Assembly: GCA_030015575.1 (NCBI GenBank)
Contig: CM057347.1
Coordinates: 506,419,176-506,483,175 of the forward strand
DNA length: 64,000 bases
Reading direction: 5' to 3'
Origin: Agapanthus africanus
Lineage: Eukaryota; Streptophyta; Magnoliopsida; Asparagales; Amaryllidaceae
Under the pieces are notes generated by a model. The model saw only the letters and a list, made by a program, of their open reading frames with translations, searched no databases and had not been told where the DNA came from. Below, in pieces: positions 22,470 to 32,210 of the stretch (its first letter is position 1; every line of letters begins with the position of its first letter). The translations under genes were made by a program, and so were the position numbers.

Positions 22470-24565
22470 TGTTGGTGTATATGCCCTAGAGGCCATTACT
22501 GTATCATACTAGTATGTATATTACTTGATGGAAGCTTGGGATATTCACAGTTGTACAGACAATCTTGCTCAATATAGTAGTATGCTACTTGGTTTGTCTC
22601 TGCTTTAATGTGTACATGTGTGTTTATTTATTTATATCACCTATACGCATTAGTAGAGCCCTTAGGATCTTTGCTTGATTACCGGCGTTGTGATGGCGAT
22701 CACACTCGTGGGGGCTGGGTAATCTACAAGCACATCCTTATACACGTCCCTGGTCGTGGGAGTATAGAGATAGGGCATCGATGCTCCGGAGTAGACTAGC
22801 GTATGCGCTTCTCATCCCAGCACGGGAGACGGTCTGTCCCACAGCCGTCAGTACGTCGTACTTGAGATAGTATGCGGGTGCTCGTTGGGTTACGAGTACA
22901 CTGGACAGGACTCGTCGGGAACTGATGGTTGGTATTATACCTATCGTCAGTTATCAGTTCCCAGGTGACATGAGTACAGCTTAGTCCGCTGACTTGACAC
23001 TGTCACTTCGCCTCGAGTGTGTTCCCACTGTTCTTTGATTACTACCCTACCACGGCTCTACTGAGTCGTGCAAACAGGTAGTAGTTGGGAGCAGTCCCGA
23101 AGCACTTGGAGGCAGTGACGGTTAGACAGGATTCGTCTCTCCCGGTATTGGGGGTTGACATCGCGCTGTGTCTAGGAGAGCCATTACACAAGTAGTCCCT
23201 GGCCAGGGCAAGCGAGATGTACTGGTAGGTTCCAGTGTTATCTCAGGGTGTATTGGGCTTCACTCCGACACGACTTGTACCGCTATTAGGGGACTGACGT
23301 TTACCGCCTCCCTAGGCCCGCCATGCGATGTATCAGACGAACAGACCGGACTGTACGGAGAATGTCACATTCGGACTCAGTAGGAGTTCAGATGGGGTTT
23401 CACCTCGTCAGCCTTCTTGTCGGCATCTACCTGGGGACCGTTACGCACAGCTAGTGCCGCTTGCGGTCTGTGGTTAAACCCACTGCCAGCATAGTGTCGA
23501 GTCTTTAGAGTCCCACACAGAGGGCATTCGCCTCTGGGCAAAACAGAGTAGAGGTCGCATGGTTTTGCGACAGGGTTCGTTCTCATCCGCGCACTTGTGC
23601 ACGTTTGGAGTCCGGACGGATTATACTGGCAGGCTCTGGTTTGAGCCAGATACTGGTATATATATTTGGGGTTGCTTTTATATCTTGGTATTCTTGTTCC
23701 TCGGAACGAGAATGCAGGTGTGTATGCACAGTTGCTTGAGGCGGAGGATGAGGTTTTTCATTAGGGTTTCGGAACGGGTGCGTATGCACAGTTGACAGTT
23801 ATCTTTTTCCAAACCCTAATGGATTTATGAATTATCTATTAATAATAGTAATTAAATGAGAATTATGTTATGGTTGATTTTGTTGACTTGTTGACCATGG
23901 TTGACTTGTTGACCATGGTTGAATGTTGACCACCATCATGCTTTAAAAAGTCCTCCTTGATTCATGCTTACATGAAGCATGGTTGTGGTCATTCCAAATT
24001 GCAATCAACTATTCTCATTTTGAATTATTATTATTTAGATAATTGTTTTTCTTTTGGCATTATGGTTGCAAGAAAGAAAAACATAATTCATTCTATCATA
24101 ACCTCTCTCTCTCCTCATTTCATCTTCTTCTTCCTCAAGCTCAAGGTGATTCCTTCTCATGTGTTGAGAATCCATCACCTTGAAAAGAAAGCACTCCATA
24201 GATACTCTCTACTCTCTCTAGGGTTCAAGGTTTAGCAAGCCGGAAACCCTAGTTCACTCAAAGATCGAGGAAGAGCCCAAAGGATGAAGCCCTCGGGTGG
24301 ATCTATCTTCGGCAAAGAGGAGGCGAGGAGGGGAAGCCATTCAAGCTACTACAAAGAACAAGAAAGAAGAACAACAACAAGAAGAGAAGGAGTTCAAGTT
24401 GAGGTATAACCATTTTGCATAGTAGTTAACTCTTCTTTGCAAGTTTGCTAGTTTAGTTTAGCAAAGATCCGGCTTTTACGGTCCATGTTATAAAGTTTAG
24501 AAAAAATTTTGATTTACCGTTTCCGCAACCCCGAAAGTACCGGGAGAGGTAACGTGGACCTAACA
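22470..24565 (+). repeat. 5' LTR of the Angela element
   Basis: Runs from TGTTGGTGTATATG to GGACCTAACA. It has a TATA-like GTATATATATTT near 23655 and a TTGAC (W-box) cluster at 23883-23930. The GT-rich end near 24400 (GAGGTATAACC) could act as a splice donor. It is the same length as the 3' LTR. Confidence 0.92.
23883..23930 (+). promoter_or_regulatory. Cluster of five W-box cores in the LTR
   Basis: TTGAC occurs at 23883, 23891, 23901, 23909 and 23926, as two near-repeats of TTGACTTGTTGACCATGG. The second LTR has the identical cluster at 31523-31570. TTGAC(C/T) is the core bound by plant WRKY factors; function here is inferred. Confidence 0.55.
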
Positions 24566-24566
24566 G

Positions 24567-24579
24567 TGGTATCAGAGAC
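24567..24579 (+). promoter_or_regulatory. Primer binding site (initiator Met tRNA type)
   Basis: TGGTATCAGAGAC lies one base inside the 5' LTR. TGGTATCAGAGC is the usual complement of the initiator methionine tRNA 3' end in plant copia elements. Confidence 0.85.
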
Positions 24580-26754
24580 TAACTAAACTTAAACTAGCTT
24601 GGTAGCGAAGTGTATGGAAGTTCGAAACCGAAAAATCGCAAAACCGGAAAAACAAAACCCTAAGTTTCTGTTGAAATTTTTTCTGCTCTAAATGAAAAAC
24701 TTTATACTTGTAAAATCGTCTCAGGGTTTTGTTTGAACACAGAAGAAAAACGATGACGTAATTCATTTAAGTCGCCGCGCTTCCGCGGCACAAGGTCGGA
24801 ATGTGCCGCGGAAGCGCCGCAGGTTGGTTTCCTTGCTGCATCGTTTTTCGTGCAGTGTTCTTCTGGTGGGATTTTGGGATTTTTCAGATATATTATATAT
24901 GCCCAGATTTTCCAGAACTGAAATTCACTTTTGGGGTCCTATAATTCCGTATTTTTTTTCGAACTTCGCTACACTTTGGCTATGTTGGTTATATCTGTGA
25001 TGTTTGCATGTATTGAACGTCGGCTAATCGCTATAAGACGATTAGTCGGGGTTATACATGATCTGTGTTTGATATTGGAATGTGTATATGAATGTGTTGG
25101 ACTGTCGCGGGTGAATAGCCGGGGTGGATGTGAGATGAGCTTTTGTTTTTCTTTCATTCATTGTAAATGTAAATTGATGTAATAATATTATTTGTTTGGC
25201 CGCACAACCGGGTCGGGGTTGTAGCCGTCATTGTATAATTCTTTTTACTGTTTTTGCTCCTAGGATAGACCCATGGAGGGGGTGCACAAACTACCGAGTA
25301 CTTGGCGGGTAGTTTGCCGCACCCGTAGGGGTCTTGGGTGGGGTATTTGGCTATTCACCGCGACCATGTTATCCGCTTTTCGTTCCAGGCTCGAAAGGAT
25401 TGCGGATTGCTAGTATATCCAATGTATTCATCTGTGATCTGTAATGTCTATCATTGCTTTACTATTTAGGCGTTGCTTATGTTTTACAGCCGCGCTAGCC
25501 CAGCCCCCGCTCTGTCGTTAGTTAAGTAACCTAACGAGTGATGACGGGACCCCGTGGCGAATGCGAATGGCATAAGCGTACGTCATATTTTGGTTGTTTT
25601 CTGCAATGGTAGGATTAAATGATGGGACGCATTAAAAGAACTAATGCAAGAATATCACGCATTAAAAGAACTAATGCAAGAAAATAAACCTATAAGACGT
25701 TGTTGGAACAAGTTTTTCAAAAAGCTGTTATTGCAAGGACGCTCATTTTTGTTTTGCATCGAGGTATTCGGTTATGAATACCCAGCACCTCAGTCGACGA
25801 GGCAAGGGCCGAGATCTCTTCACCGGGAGTGACCCCTTGGACAAAAGTTTGCGTCAGGGTAATAACTTCACCATAGTCGATTATTCTTGCTTTGCATCGA
25901 GGTATTCATCTTATGAATACCCAGCACCTCACTCGACGAGGAAAGAGCCGAGATCCCTTCACAGGGAGTGACCTCTTTAGCAAAAGTTTTCGCCACTATG
26001 ATTTTCAAAAGGGTGCAATCAGGTTCCTTCAATGATATCAAGTTCATTACGTTAACGGGTTTTTCGCCAAAAACCCAGCCGTAGCCCTCCGTCGTTTCGG
26101 ATTAATATTATTCAGTATTCGTGCTGCGTTTGTTGACCTAGTCAAGGCGTAGTGAACGGTAGCTAAATAATATTTTTCTGTGGATTGCAAATGTGATTGG
26201 TTAGGACAGTCGTGCGGCCTTGTTGACCTAGTCAAGGGCACGTACGGGTGGGTCTAATGCAATCAGGATTATGACGGGTAGAACTTGTCTAACAGTTTGT
26301 GGCTTGTTGACCTAGTCAAGGTCATGAACAGTTAGGGGCAAAAACCACATCGGGAGTTTCAAAAGAACTGAAACTTGCAGATTTAGCATACCTTCTGGAG
26401 TGTGGTGACTAGAGTGGATTCCATCTAGGTTATCACACAATGACAGTTGGATCCCGATCCCACTGATGAGTTGGTTTACTCTCGGGAGATTATTTCACTT
26501 AACGATCAATGCTATAAACCTAGTAGGTGTCTAGAAAGGTGTTAGCGGGGTTACGCCCACAGGGAAAAGAGGTTCTTTAATTAAGGAACTTCGCGAAAGC
26601 GTTGGAAAACCTCCCTCGAAGTACCGACACTAGCCTGGCTGAAAGGTTAAGCAAGTATTGTGACGTGAATTAAAACCGGGCTAGTTCTTCTTTTAAAAGG
26701 TTTTAAGAAGGATTTGAGGAAACAGTGGGAGATACCCTGGTTAGATAAATTAAT
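24580..26754 (+). other. Long non-coding leader replacing gag
   Basis: About 2.2 kb without an ORF above 83 codons in any frame. Angela elements normally encode gag here. Visible structure: a 30-bp tandem pair ACGCATTAAAAGAACTAATG.. (25627 and 25657), a 98-bp block at 25753-25850 repeated at 25891-25988, three copies of TTGACCTAGTCAA (26133, 26223, 26307), and an AGTGGGAGAT stretch near 26724 equal to the 3' polypurine tract. Confidence 0.7.
25753..25988 (+). repeat. Tandem repeat in the Angela leader (two units, period 138 bp)
   Basis: Both units start TTTGCATCGAGGTATTC and end in CAAAAGTTT, with GAATACCCAGCACCTCA in the middle. They differ at a small number of positions. Confidence 0.8.
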
Positions 26755-26846
26755 AAACCAATCTAATCTTGCACGAGCATACGCTGAGTGTTTCTTTTCT
26801 CTCTCTCCAGGCAGCAACCTTTTCACGCCCTAATCAAGATAATAAA

Positions 26847-29800
26847 ATGTATCGCTTGACCGATCCGAATTCTTATTCGGGAATGGGGAAAGTTGGTTCA
26901 GCTCTAACTTGTGACAACAATCATGGGTATGAGAATGGGAAGGAGGAAAGTATGGATTTCCAGGATACCCAGTTGAAGAAGAAGCATGGTTTTGCATCTA
27001 CTTCAGGTGTTCTTGTAATTGAGAACTGTTTTACGGTCAGCCCTACCTCCTGGGTACTTGATACCGGATCAGGATCTCATATCTGTAATTTATTGCAGGG
27101 ACTGAGAAAAAGTAGGAAAGTTGCACCGGGTGATATGTCGCTCAGAGTAGCGAACGGAGCACAAGTTAATGCGGCAGCCGTCGGTGAATATCACCTAGTA
27201 TTGCCAAATGGCAAGACTATGATTTTGAACGATTGCTACTATGTACCCTCCATGGTTTGCAACATCATATCAGTTTCTTTACTCGATAAAGATGGATATA
27301 ACTTTGTTCTTGAAAAGAATATCATGAACATTTACCTTGATAAGGTACTGGTTGCAGAGGGTACACTGTTTAATGGTATCTACGTTCTAAATCAGAATAC
27401 AGTTCTCAACATACAAAACACACGCAAGAGGAAGAATTCAGATACGAATGAATCCTACTTGTGGCATTGTAGACTTGGTCATATCGGAGAGAAAAGACTG
27501 AGTAAGTTGCATAAAGATGGACTCTTGAATGCGTTCGAGTTTTCATCTTATGGAACTTGTCAGTCTTGTCTGAAAGGAAAGATGACCAAATCTCCGTTCA
27601 CCGGACATGGAGAAAGAGCAGCAGAGCTCTTGGGACTCGTACATAGTGATGTATGTGGTCCGATGTCTATACATGCAAGGGGTGGGTTCTCGTACTTCAT
27701 CACATTCACTGACGATCTCTCTAGGTTCGGATATGTGTATCTGATGAAACACAAATCTGAAGCTTTTGAGAAATTCAAGGAATTCAGAAACGAAGTAGAG
27801 AACCAGACAGGCAAAAGTATCAAGATCCTCCGGTCTGACAGGGGAGGGGAGTACTTAAGCACGGAATTCCTAGATTACTTAAAAGAGAATGGTATTCTCT
27901 CTCAGCTTACTCCTCCTTATACACCACAGCACAACGGTGTTTCGGAGCGGAGGAATCGTACCCTACTGGATATGGTTCGCTCCATGATGAGTAATGCCGA
28001 GTTGCCTCTTTCATTTTGGGGACATGCACTATTGACAGCCGCATACCTATTGAATGATGTTCCGTCTAAATCTGTGCCTAAGACTCCGTTCGAGATATGG
28101 AATGGAAAGAGGCCATATCTTAAAAGATCTAAGATATGGGGTTGTCCGGCTTATGTTAAAAAGCATAAACCGGATAAACTGGAGGCACGGTCAGTTTTAT
28201 GTAAGTTTGTGGGATATCCAAAGAATGGTTATGGATATCTATTCTACCACACCGAGGAACAGAAGGTGTTTGTTGCTCAGCATGCCGTTTTCTTGGAAAC
28301 GGAGTTTCTTGCAAAAGAAATTAGTGGGAGCACGGTAGAATTGGAAGAAATTCAGCGACCACAAACTGAAACTGAAAGTTTGACAGAACCTCAGGATTCA
28401 ATAACCCCAGACGAACCTCAGCCACTCCGCAGATCTGGTAGGGTTTCTCATCCGCCCGAGAGATACTACGGTTTTCTCATTGACGGGGATCGAGAGGATT
28501 GCATCTTGGAAGAAGATGACCCTACCAGTTTCAGGCAGGCCATTATCAGTAGGGACTCTGATAAGTGGCAGGAAGCAATGCAATCTGAAATGGAGTCCAT
28601 GTACGCCAATAAAGTGTGGACCATGGATATTGCTCCACCTGGGGTAAAACCCGTTGGATGCAAATGGATCTACAAAAGGAAACTTGGTGTAGATGGGCAG
28701 GTGGAAACCTATAAAGCTAGACTCGTTGCAAAAGGTTTTCGTCAAAGACCTGGTTTGGACTATGATGAAACTTTTTCTCCGGTGGCTATGCTCAAATCCA
28801 TTCGGATCCTACTTGCCATTGCTGCGTTCCATGACTATGAAATCTGGCAGATGGATGTTAAAACGGCTTTCCTAAACGGTTGTTTGGAAGAGTGCGTTTA
28901 CATGGATCAACCAGAAGGTTTCGTAGACAGTGGGAGCAACGGAAAGGTGTGCAAGTTGCTTAAATCCATTTATGGATTAAAGCAGGCATCGCGGAGCTGG
29001 AACATCTGTTTTGATGAGGCAATCAAGGAATTTGATTTCATCAAGAACGAAGATGAACCCTGTGTGTATAAGAAGATTGTAGGACGAACTGTCGTGTTCC
29101 TAGTCTTGTACGTGGACGACATTCTTTTGATAGGAAATGATGTTCCTATGCTACAATCGGTCAAGCTGTTTTTGTCACAAAGGTTCTCCATGAAGGACCT
29201 GGGTGATGCCTCGTACATTCTGGGGATCAAGATCTATAGAGATAGATCCAAGAAACTATTGGGACTTTCACAGTCCAGGTACATAGAGACCGTACTAAAG
29301 AGATTTAGTATGGAGGGTTCCAAGCGCGGTAACATACCCGCATTGCACGGAATTACCCTCTCCAAGAAGATGTCTCCTAAGACTGACGAGGAGAGGGTTC
29401 GCATGAGCACTATACCCTACGCTTCGGCGGTAGGATCTATAATGTATGCGATGCTATGTACAAGACCAGATGTAGCTTACGCGTTGAGCACGGTAAGCCG
29501 GTATCAGTCAGACCCAGGGGAGGACCACTGGATAGCAGTGAAGAACATTCTCAAGTACCTGAGAAGGACTAAGGAGATGTTCCTGGTTTACGGTAATGGA
29601 GACCTCAGGGTCGAGTCCTTTACCGATTCAAGCTTCCAGAGTGACAAAGATGACAGCAAGTCTGTCTCGGGTTTTGTGTTTACCCTCAACGGAGGGGCGG
29701 TATGTTGGAGGAGTTCCAAGCAGGATACCGTCGCAGACTCGACGATGGAGGCTGAATACACTGCTGCAAGCGATGCCGCAAAAGAGGCGGTCTGGATTAA

Positions 29801-30095
29801 GAAGTTCATTAGTGAACTTCAGGTGGTTCCGTCCATTGTTGACCCAATACCTTTGTATTGCGATAACAATGGGGCTATAGCTTTAGCGAAGGAACCAAGG
29901 TCCCATCAGAAATCCAGGCACATCTTAAGGCGGTATCACCTGATCAGGGAGATCATTGATCGACAGGAGATCGAGGTGCGGAGAGTGGATACAAAGGACA
30001 ACACTGCGGACCCATTCACAAAGGCTTTACCCCAGACTCAGTTCGAGCGGCTGATCGAGATGATAGGTCTTCGATACGCCAGTTCATGGCCTTAG
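26847..30095 (+). CDS. pol: Angela-type copia polyprotein: protease, integrase, RT, RNase H
   Basis: Open from a TAA near 26752 to TAG at 30095. I chose the first ATG at 26847; the 26 earlier codons have no ATG and span a pyrimidine-rich CTCTCTCCAG at 26801-26810 that looks like a splice acceptor. Domains in order: protease with WVLDTGSGSHIC (27060); integrase with the H-H-C-C finger (HCRLGH...CQSC, 27467-27560) and the D-D-E residues in VHSDVCGP, SDRGGEY and NGVSERRNRT; a PLRRSGRVSHPPERY linker; RT with KARLVAKGF, MDVKTAFLNG and YVDDILLIG (29109); RNase H with FTDSSFQSD, STMEAEYTAA and YCDNNGAIALA; and a DPFTKALPQ end. All active-site residues are present and there is no frameshift. The gag and its zinc knuckle are missing; the frame starts just before the STSGVLVIE segment that normally follows the knuckle. 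Confidence 0.93.
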   Translation: MYRLTDPNSYSGMGKVGSALTCDNNHGYENGKEESMDFQDTQLKKKHGFASTSGVLVIENCFTVSPTSWVLDTGSGSHICNLLQGLRKSRKVAPGDMSLRVANGAQVNAAAVGEYHLVLPNGKTMILNDCYYVPSMVCNIISVSLLDKDGYNFVLEKNIMNIYLDKVLVAEGTLFNGIYVLNQNTVLNIQNTRKRKNSDTNESYLWHCRLGHIGEKRLSKLHKDGLLNAFEFSSYGTCQSCLKGKMTKSPFTGHGERAAELLGLVHSDVCGPMSIHARGGFSYFITFTDDLSRFGYVYLMKHKSEAFEKFKEFRNEVENQTGKSIKILRSDRGGEYLSTEFLDYLKENGILSQLTPPYTPQHNGVSERRNRTLLDMVRSMMSNAELPLSFWGHALLTAAYLLNDVPSKSVPKTPFEIWNGKRPYLKRSKIWGCPAYVKKHKPDKLEARSVLCKFVGYPKNGYGYLFYHTEEQKVFVAQHAVFLETEFLAKEISGSTVELEEIQRPQTETESLTEPQDSITPDEPQPLRRSGRVSHPPERYYGFLIDGDREDCILEEDDPTSFRQAIISRDSDKWQEAMQSEMESMYANKVWTMDIAPPGVKPVGCKWIYKRKLGVDGQVETYKARLVAKGFRQRPGLDYDETFSPVAMLKSIRILLAIAAFHDYEIWQMDVKTAFLNGCLEECVYMDQPEGFVDSGSNGKVCKLLKSIYGLKQASRSWNICFDEAIKEFDFIKNEDEPCVYKKIVGRTVVFLVLYVDDILLIGNDVPMLQSVKLFLSQRFSMKDLGDASYILGIKIYRDRSKKLLGLSQSRYIETVLKRFSMEGSKRGNIPALHGITLSKKMSPKTDEERVRMSTIPYASAVGSIMYAMLCTRPDVAYALSTVSRYQSDPGEDHWIAVKNILKYLRRTKEMFLVYGNGDLRVESFTDSSFQSDKDDSKSVSGFVFTLNGGAVCWRSSKQDTVADSTMEAEYTAASDAAKEAVWIKKFISELQVVPSIVDPIPLYCDNNGAIALAKEPRSHQKSRHILRRYHLIREIIDRQEIEVRRVDTKDNTADPFTKALPQTQFERLIEMIGLRYASSWP

Positions 30096-30099
30096 TGCA

Positions 30100-30109
30100 A
30101 GTGGGAGAT
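30100..30109 (+). promoter_or_regulatory. Polypurine tract of the Angela element
   Basis: AGTGGGAGAT immediately precedes the 3' LTR start TGTTGG at 30110, and lies six bases after the pol stop codon. Confidence 0.85.
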
Positions 30110-32205
30110 TGTTGGTGTATATGCCCTAGAGGCCATTACTGTATCATTCTAGTATGTATATTACTTGATGGAAGCTTGGGATATTCACAGTTGTACAGAC
30201 AATCTTGCTCAATATAGTAGTATGCTACTTGGTTTGTCTCTGCTTTAATGTGTACATGTGTGTTTATTTATTTATATCACCTATACGCATTAGTAGAGCC
30301 CTTAGGATCTTTGCTTGATTACCGGCGTTGTGATGGCGATCACACTCGTGGGGGCTGGGTAATCTACAAGCACATCCTTATACACGTCCCTGGTCGTGGG
30401 AGTATCGAGATAGGGCATCGATGCTCCGGAGTAGACTAGCGTATGCGCTTCTCATCCCAGCACGGGAGACGGTCTGTCCCACAGCCGTCAGTACGTCGTA
30501 CTTGAGATAGTATGCGGGTGCTCGTTGGGTTACGAGTACACTGGACAGGACTCGTCGGGAACTGATGGTTGGTATTATACCTATCGTCAGTTATCAGTTC
30601 CCAGGTGACATGAGTACAGCTTAGTCCGCTGACTTGACACTGTCACTTCGCCTCGAGTGTGTTCCCACTGTTCTTTGATTACTACCCTACCACGGCTCTA
30701 CTGAGTCGTGCAAACAGGTAGTAGTTGGGAGCAGTCCCGAAGCACTTGGAGGCAGTGACGGTTAGACAGGATTCGTCTCTCCCGGTATTGGGGGTTGACA
30801 TCGCGCTGTGTCTAGGAGAGCCATTACACAAGTAGTCCCTGGCCAGGGCAAGCGAGATGTACTGGTAGGTTCCAGTGTTATCTCAGGGTGTATTGGGCTT
30901 CACTCCGACACGACTTGTACCGCTATTAGGGGACTGACGTTTACCGCCCCCCTAGGCCCGCCATGCGATGTATCAGACGAACAGACCGGACTGTACGGAG
31001 AATGTCACATTCAGACTCAGTAGGAGTTCAGATGGGGTTTCACCTCGTCGGCCTTCTTGGCGGCATCTACCTGGGGACCGTTACGCACAGCTAGTGCCGC
31101 TTGCGGTCTGTGGTTAAACCCACTGCCAGCGTAGTGTCGAGTCTTTAGAGTCCCACACAGAGGGCATTCGCCTCTGGGCAAAACAGAGTAGAGGTCGCAT
31201 GGTTTTGCGACAGGGTTCGTTCTCATCCGCGCACTTGTGCACGTTTGGAGTCCGGACGGATTATACTGGCAGGCTCTGGTTTGAGCCAGATACTGGTATA
31301 TATATTTGGGGTTGCTTTTATATCTTGGTATTCTTGTTCCTCGGAACGAGAATGCAGGTGTGTATGCACAGTTGCTTGAGGCGGAGGATGAGGTTTTTCA
31401 TTAGGGTTTCGGAACGGGTGCGTATGCACAGTTGACAGTTATCTTTTTCCAAACCCTAATGGATTTATGAATTATCTATTAATAATAGTAATTAAATGAG
31501 AATTATGTTATGGTTGATTTTGTTGACTTGTTGACCATGGTTGACTTGTTGACCATGGTTGAATGTTGACCACCATCATGCTTTAAAAAGTCCTCCTTGA
31601 TTCATGCTTACATGAAGCATGGTTGTGGTCATTCCAAATTGCAATCAACTATTCTCATTTTGAATTATTATTATTTAGATAATTGTTTTTCTTTTGGCAT
31701 TATGGTTGCAAGAAAGAAAAACATAATTCATTCTATCATAACCTCTCTCTCTCCTCATTTCATCTTCTTCTTCCTCAAGCTCAAGGTGATTCCTTCTCAT
31801 GTGTTGAGAATCCATCACCTTGAAAAGAAAGCACTCCATAGATACTCTCTACTCTCTCTAGGGTTCAAGGTTTAGCAAGCCGGAAACCCTAGTTCACTCA
31901 AAGATCGAGGAAGAGCCCAAAGGATGAAGCCCTCGGGTGGATCTATCTTCGGCAAAGAGGAGGCGAGGAGGGGAAGCCATTCAAGCTACTACAAAGAACA
32001 AGAAAGAAGAACAACAACAAGAAGAGAAGGAGTTCAAGTTGAGGTATAACCATTTTGCATAGTAGTTAACTCTTCTTTGCAAGTTTGCTAGTTTAGTTTA
32101 GCAAAGATCCGGCTTTTACGGTCCATGTTATAAAGTTTAGAAAAAATTTTGATTTACCGTTTCCGCAACCCCGAAAGTACCGGGAGAGGTAACGTGGACC
32201 TAACA
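30110..32205 (+). repeat. 3' LTR of the Angela element
   Basis: 2096 bp, offset 7640 from the 5' LTR. The seven differences by eye fall near 30148, 30406, 30949, 31013, 31050, 31060 and 31131. The solo-LTR sequence resumes at 32206 with the target duplication ACCCG. Confidence 0.92.
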
Positions 32206-32210
32206 ACCCG

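Larger units (their letters stand above)
22470..32205 (+). mobile_element. Young Angela-type Ty1-copia retrotransposon, gag missing
   Basis: Complete by its ends: two 2096-bp LTRs (22470-24565 and 30110-32205), a Met-type primer binding site, an unbroken pol frame, a polypurine tract, and the target duplication ACCCG at 22465-22469 and 32206-32210. By eye the LTRs differ at seven positions with no gaps, about 0.3%, so the insertion is recent. The region where gag should be (24566-26754) has no long ORF. Lineage Angela/BARE-1 is by pol motifs and LTR length. Confidence 0.92.

Noticed and set aside
24580-26754. Possible hidden gag in the Angela leader
   Set aside because: No frame is open beyond 83 codons and no gag or zinc-knuckle motif was found on either strand.
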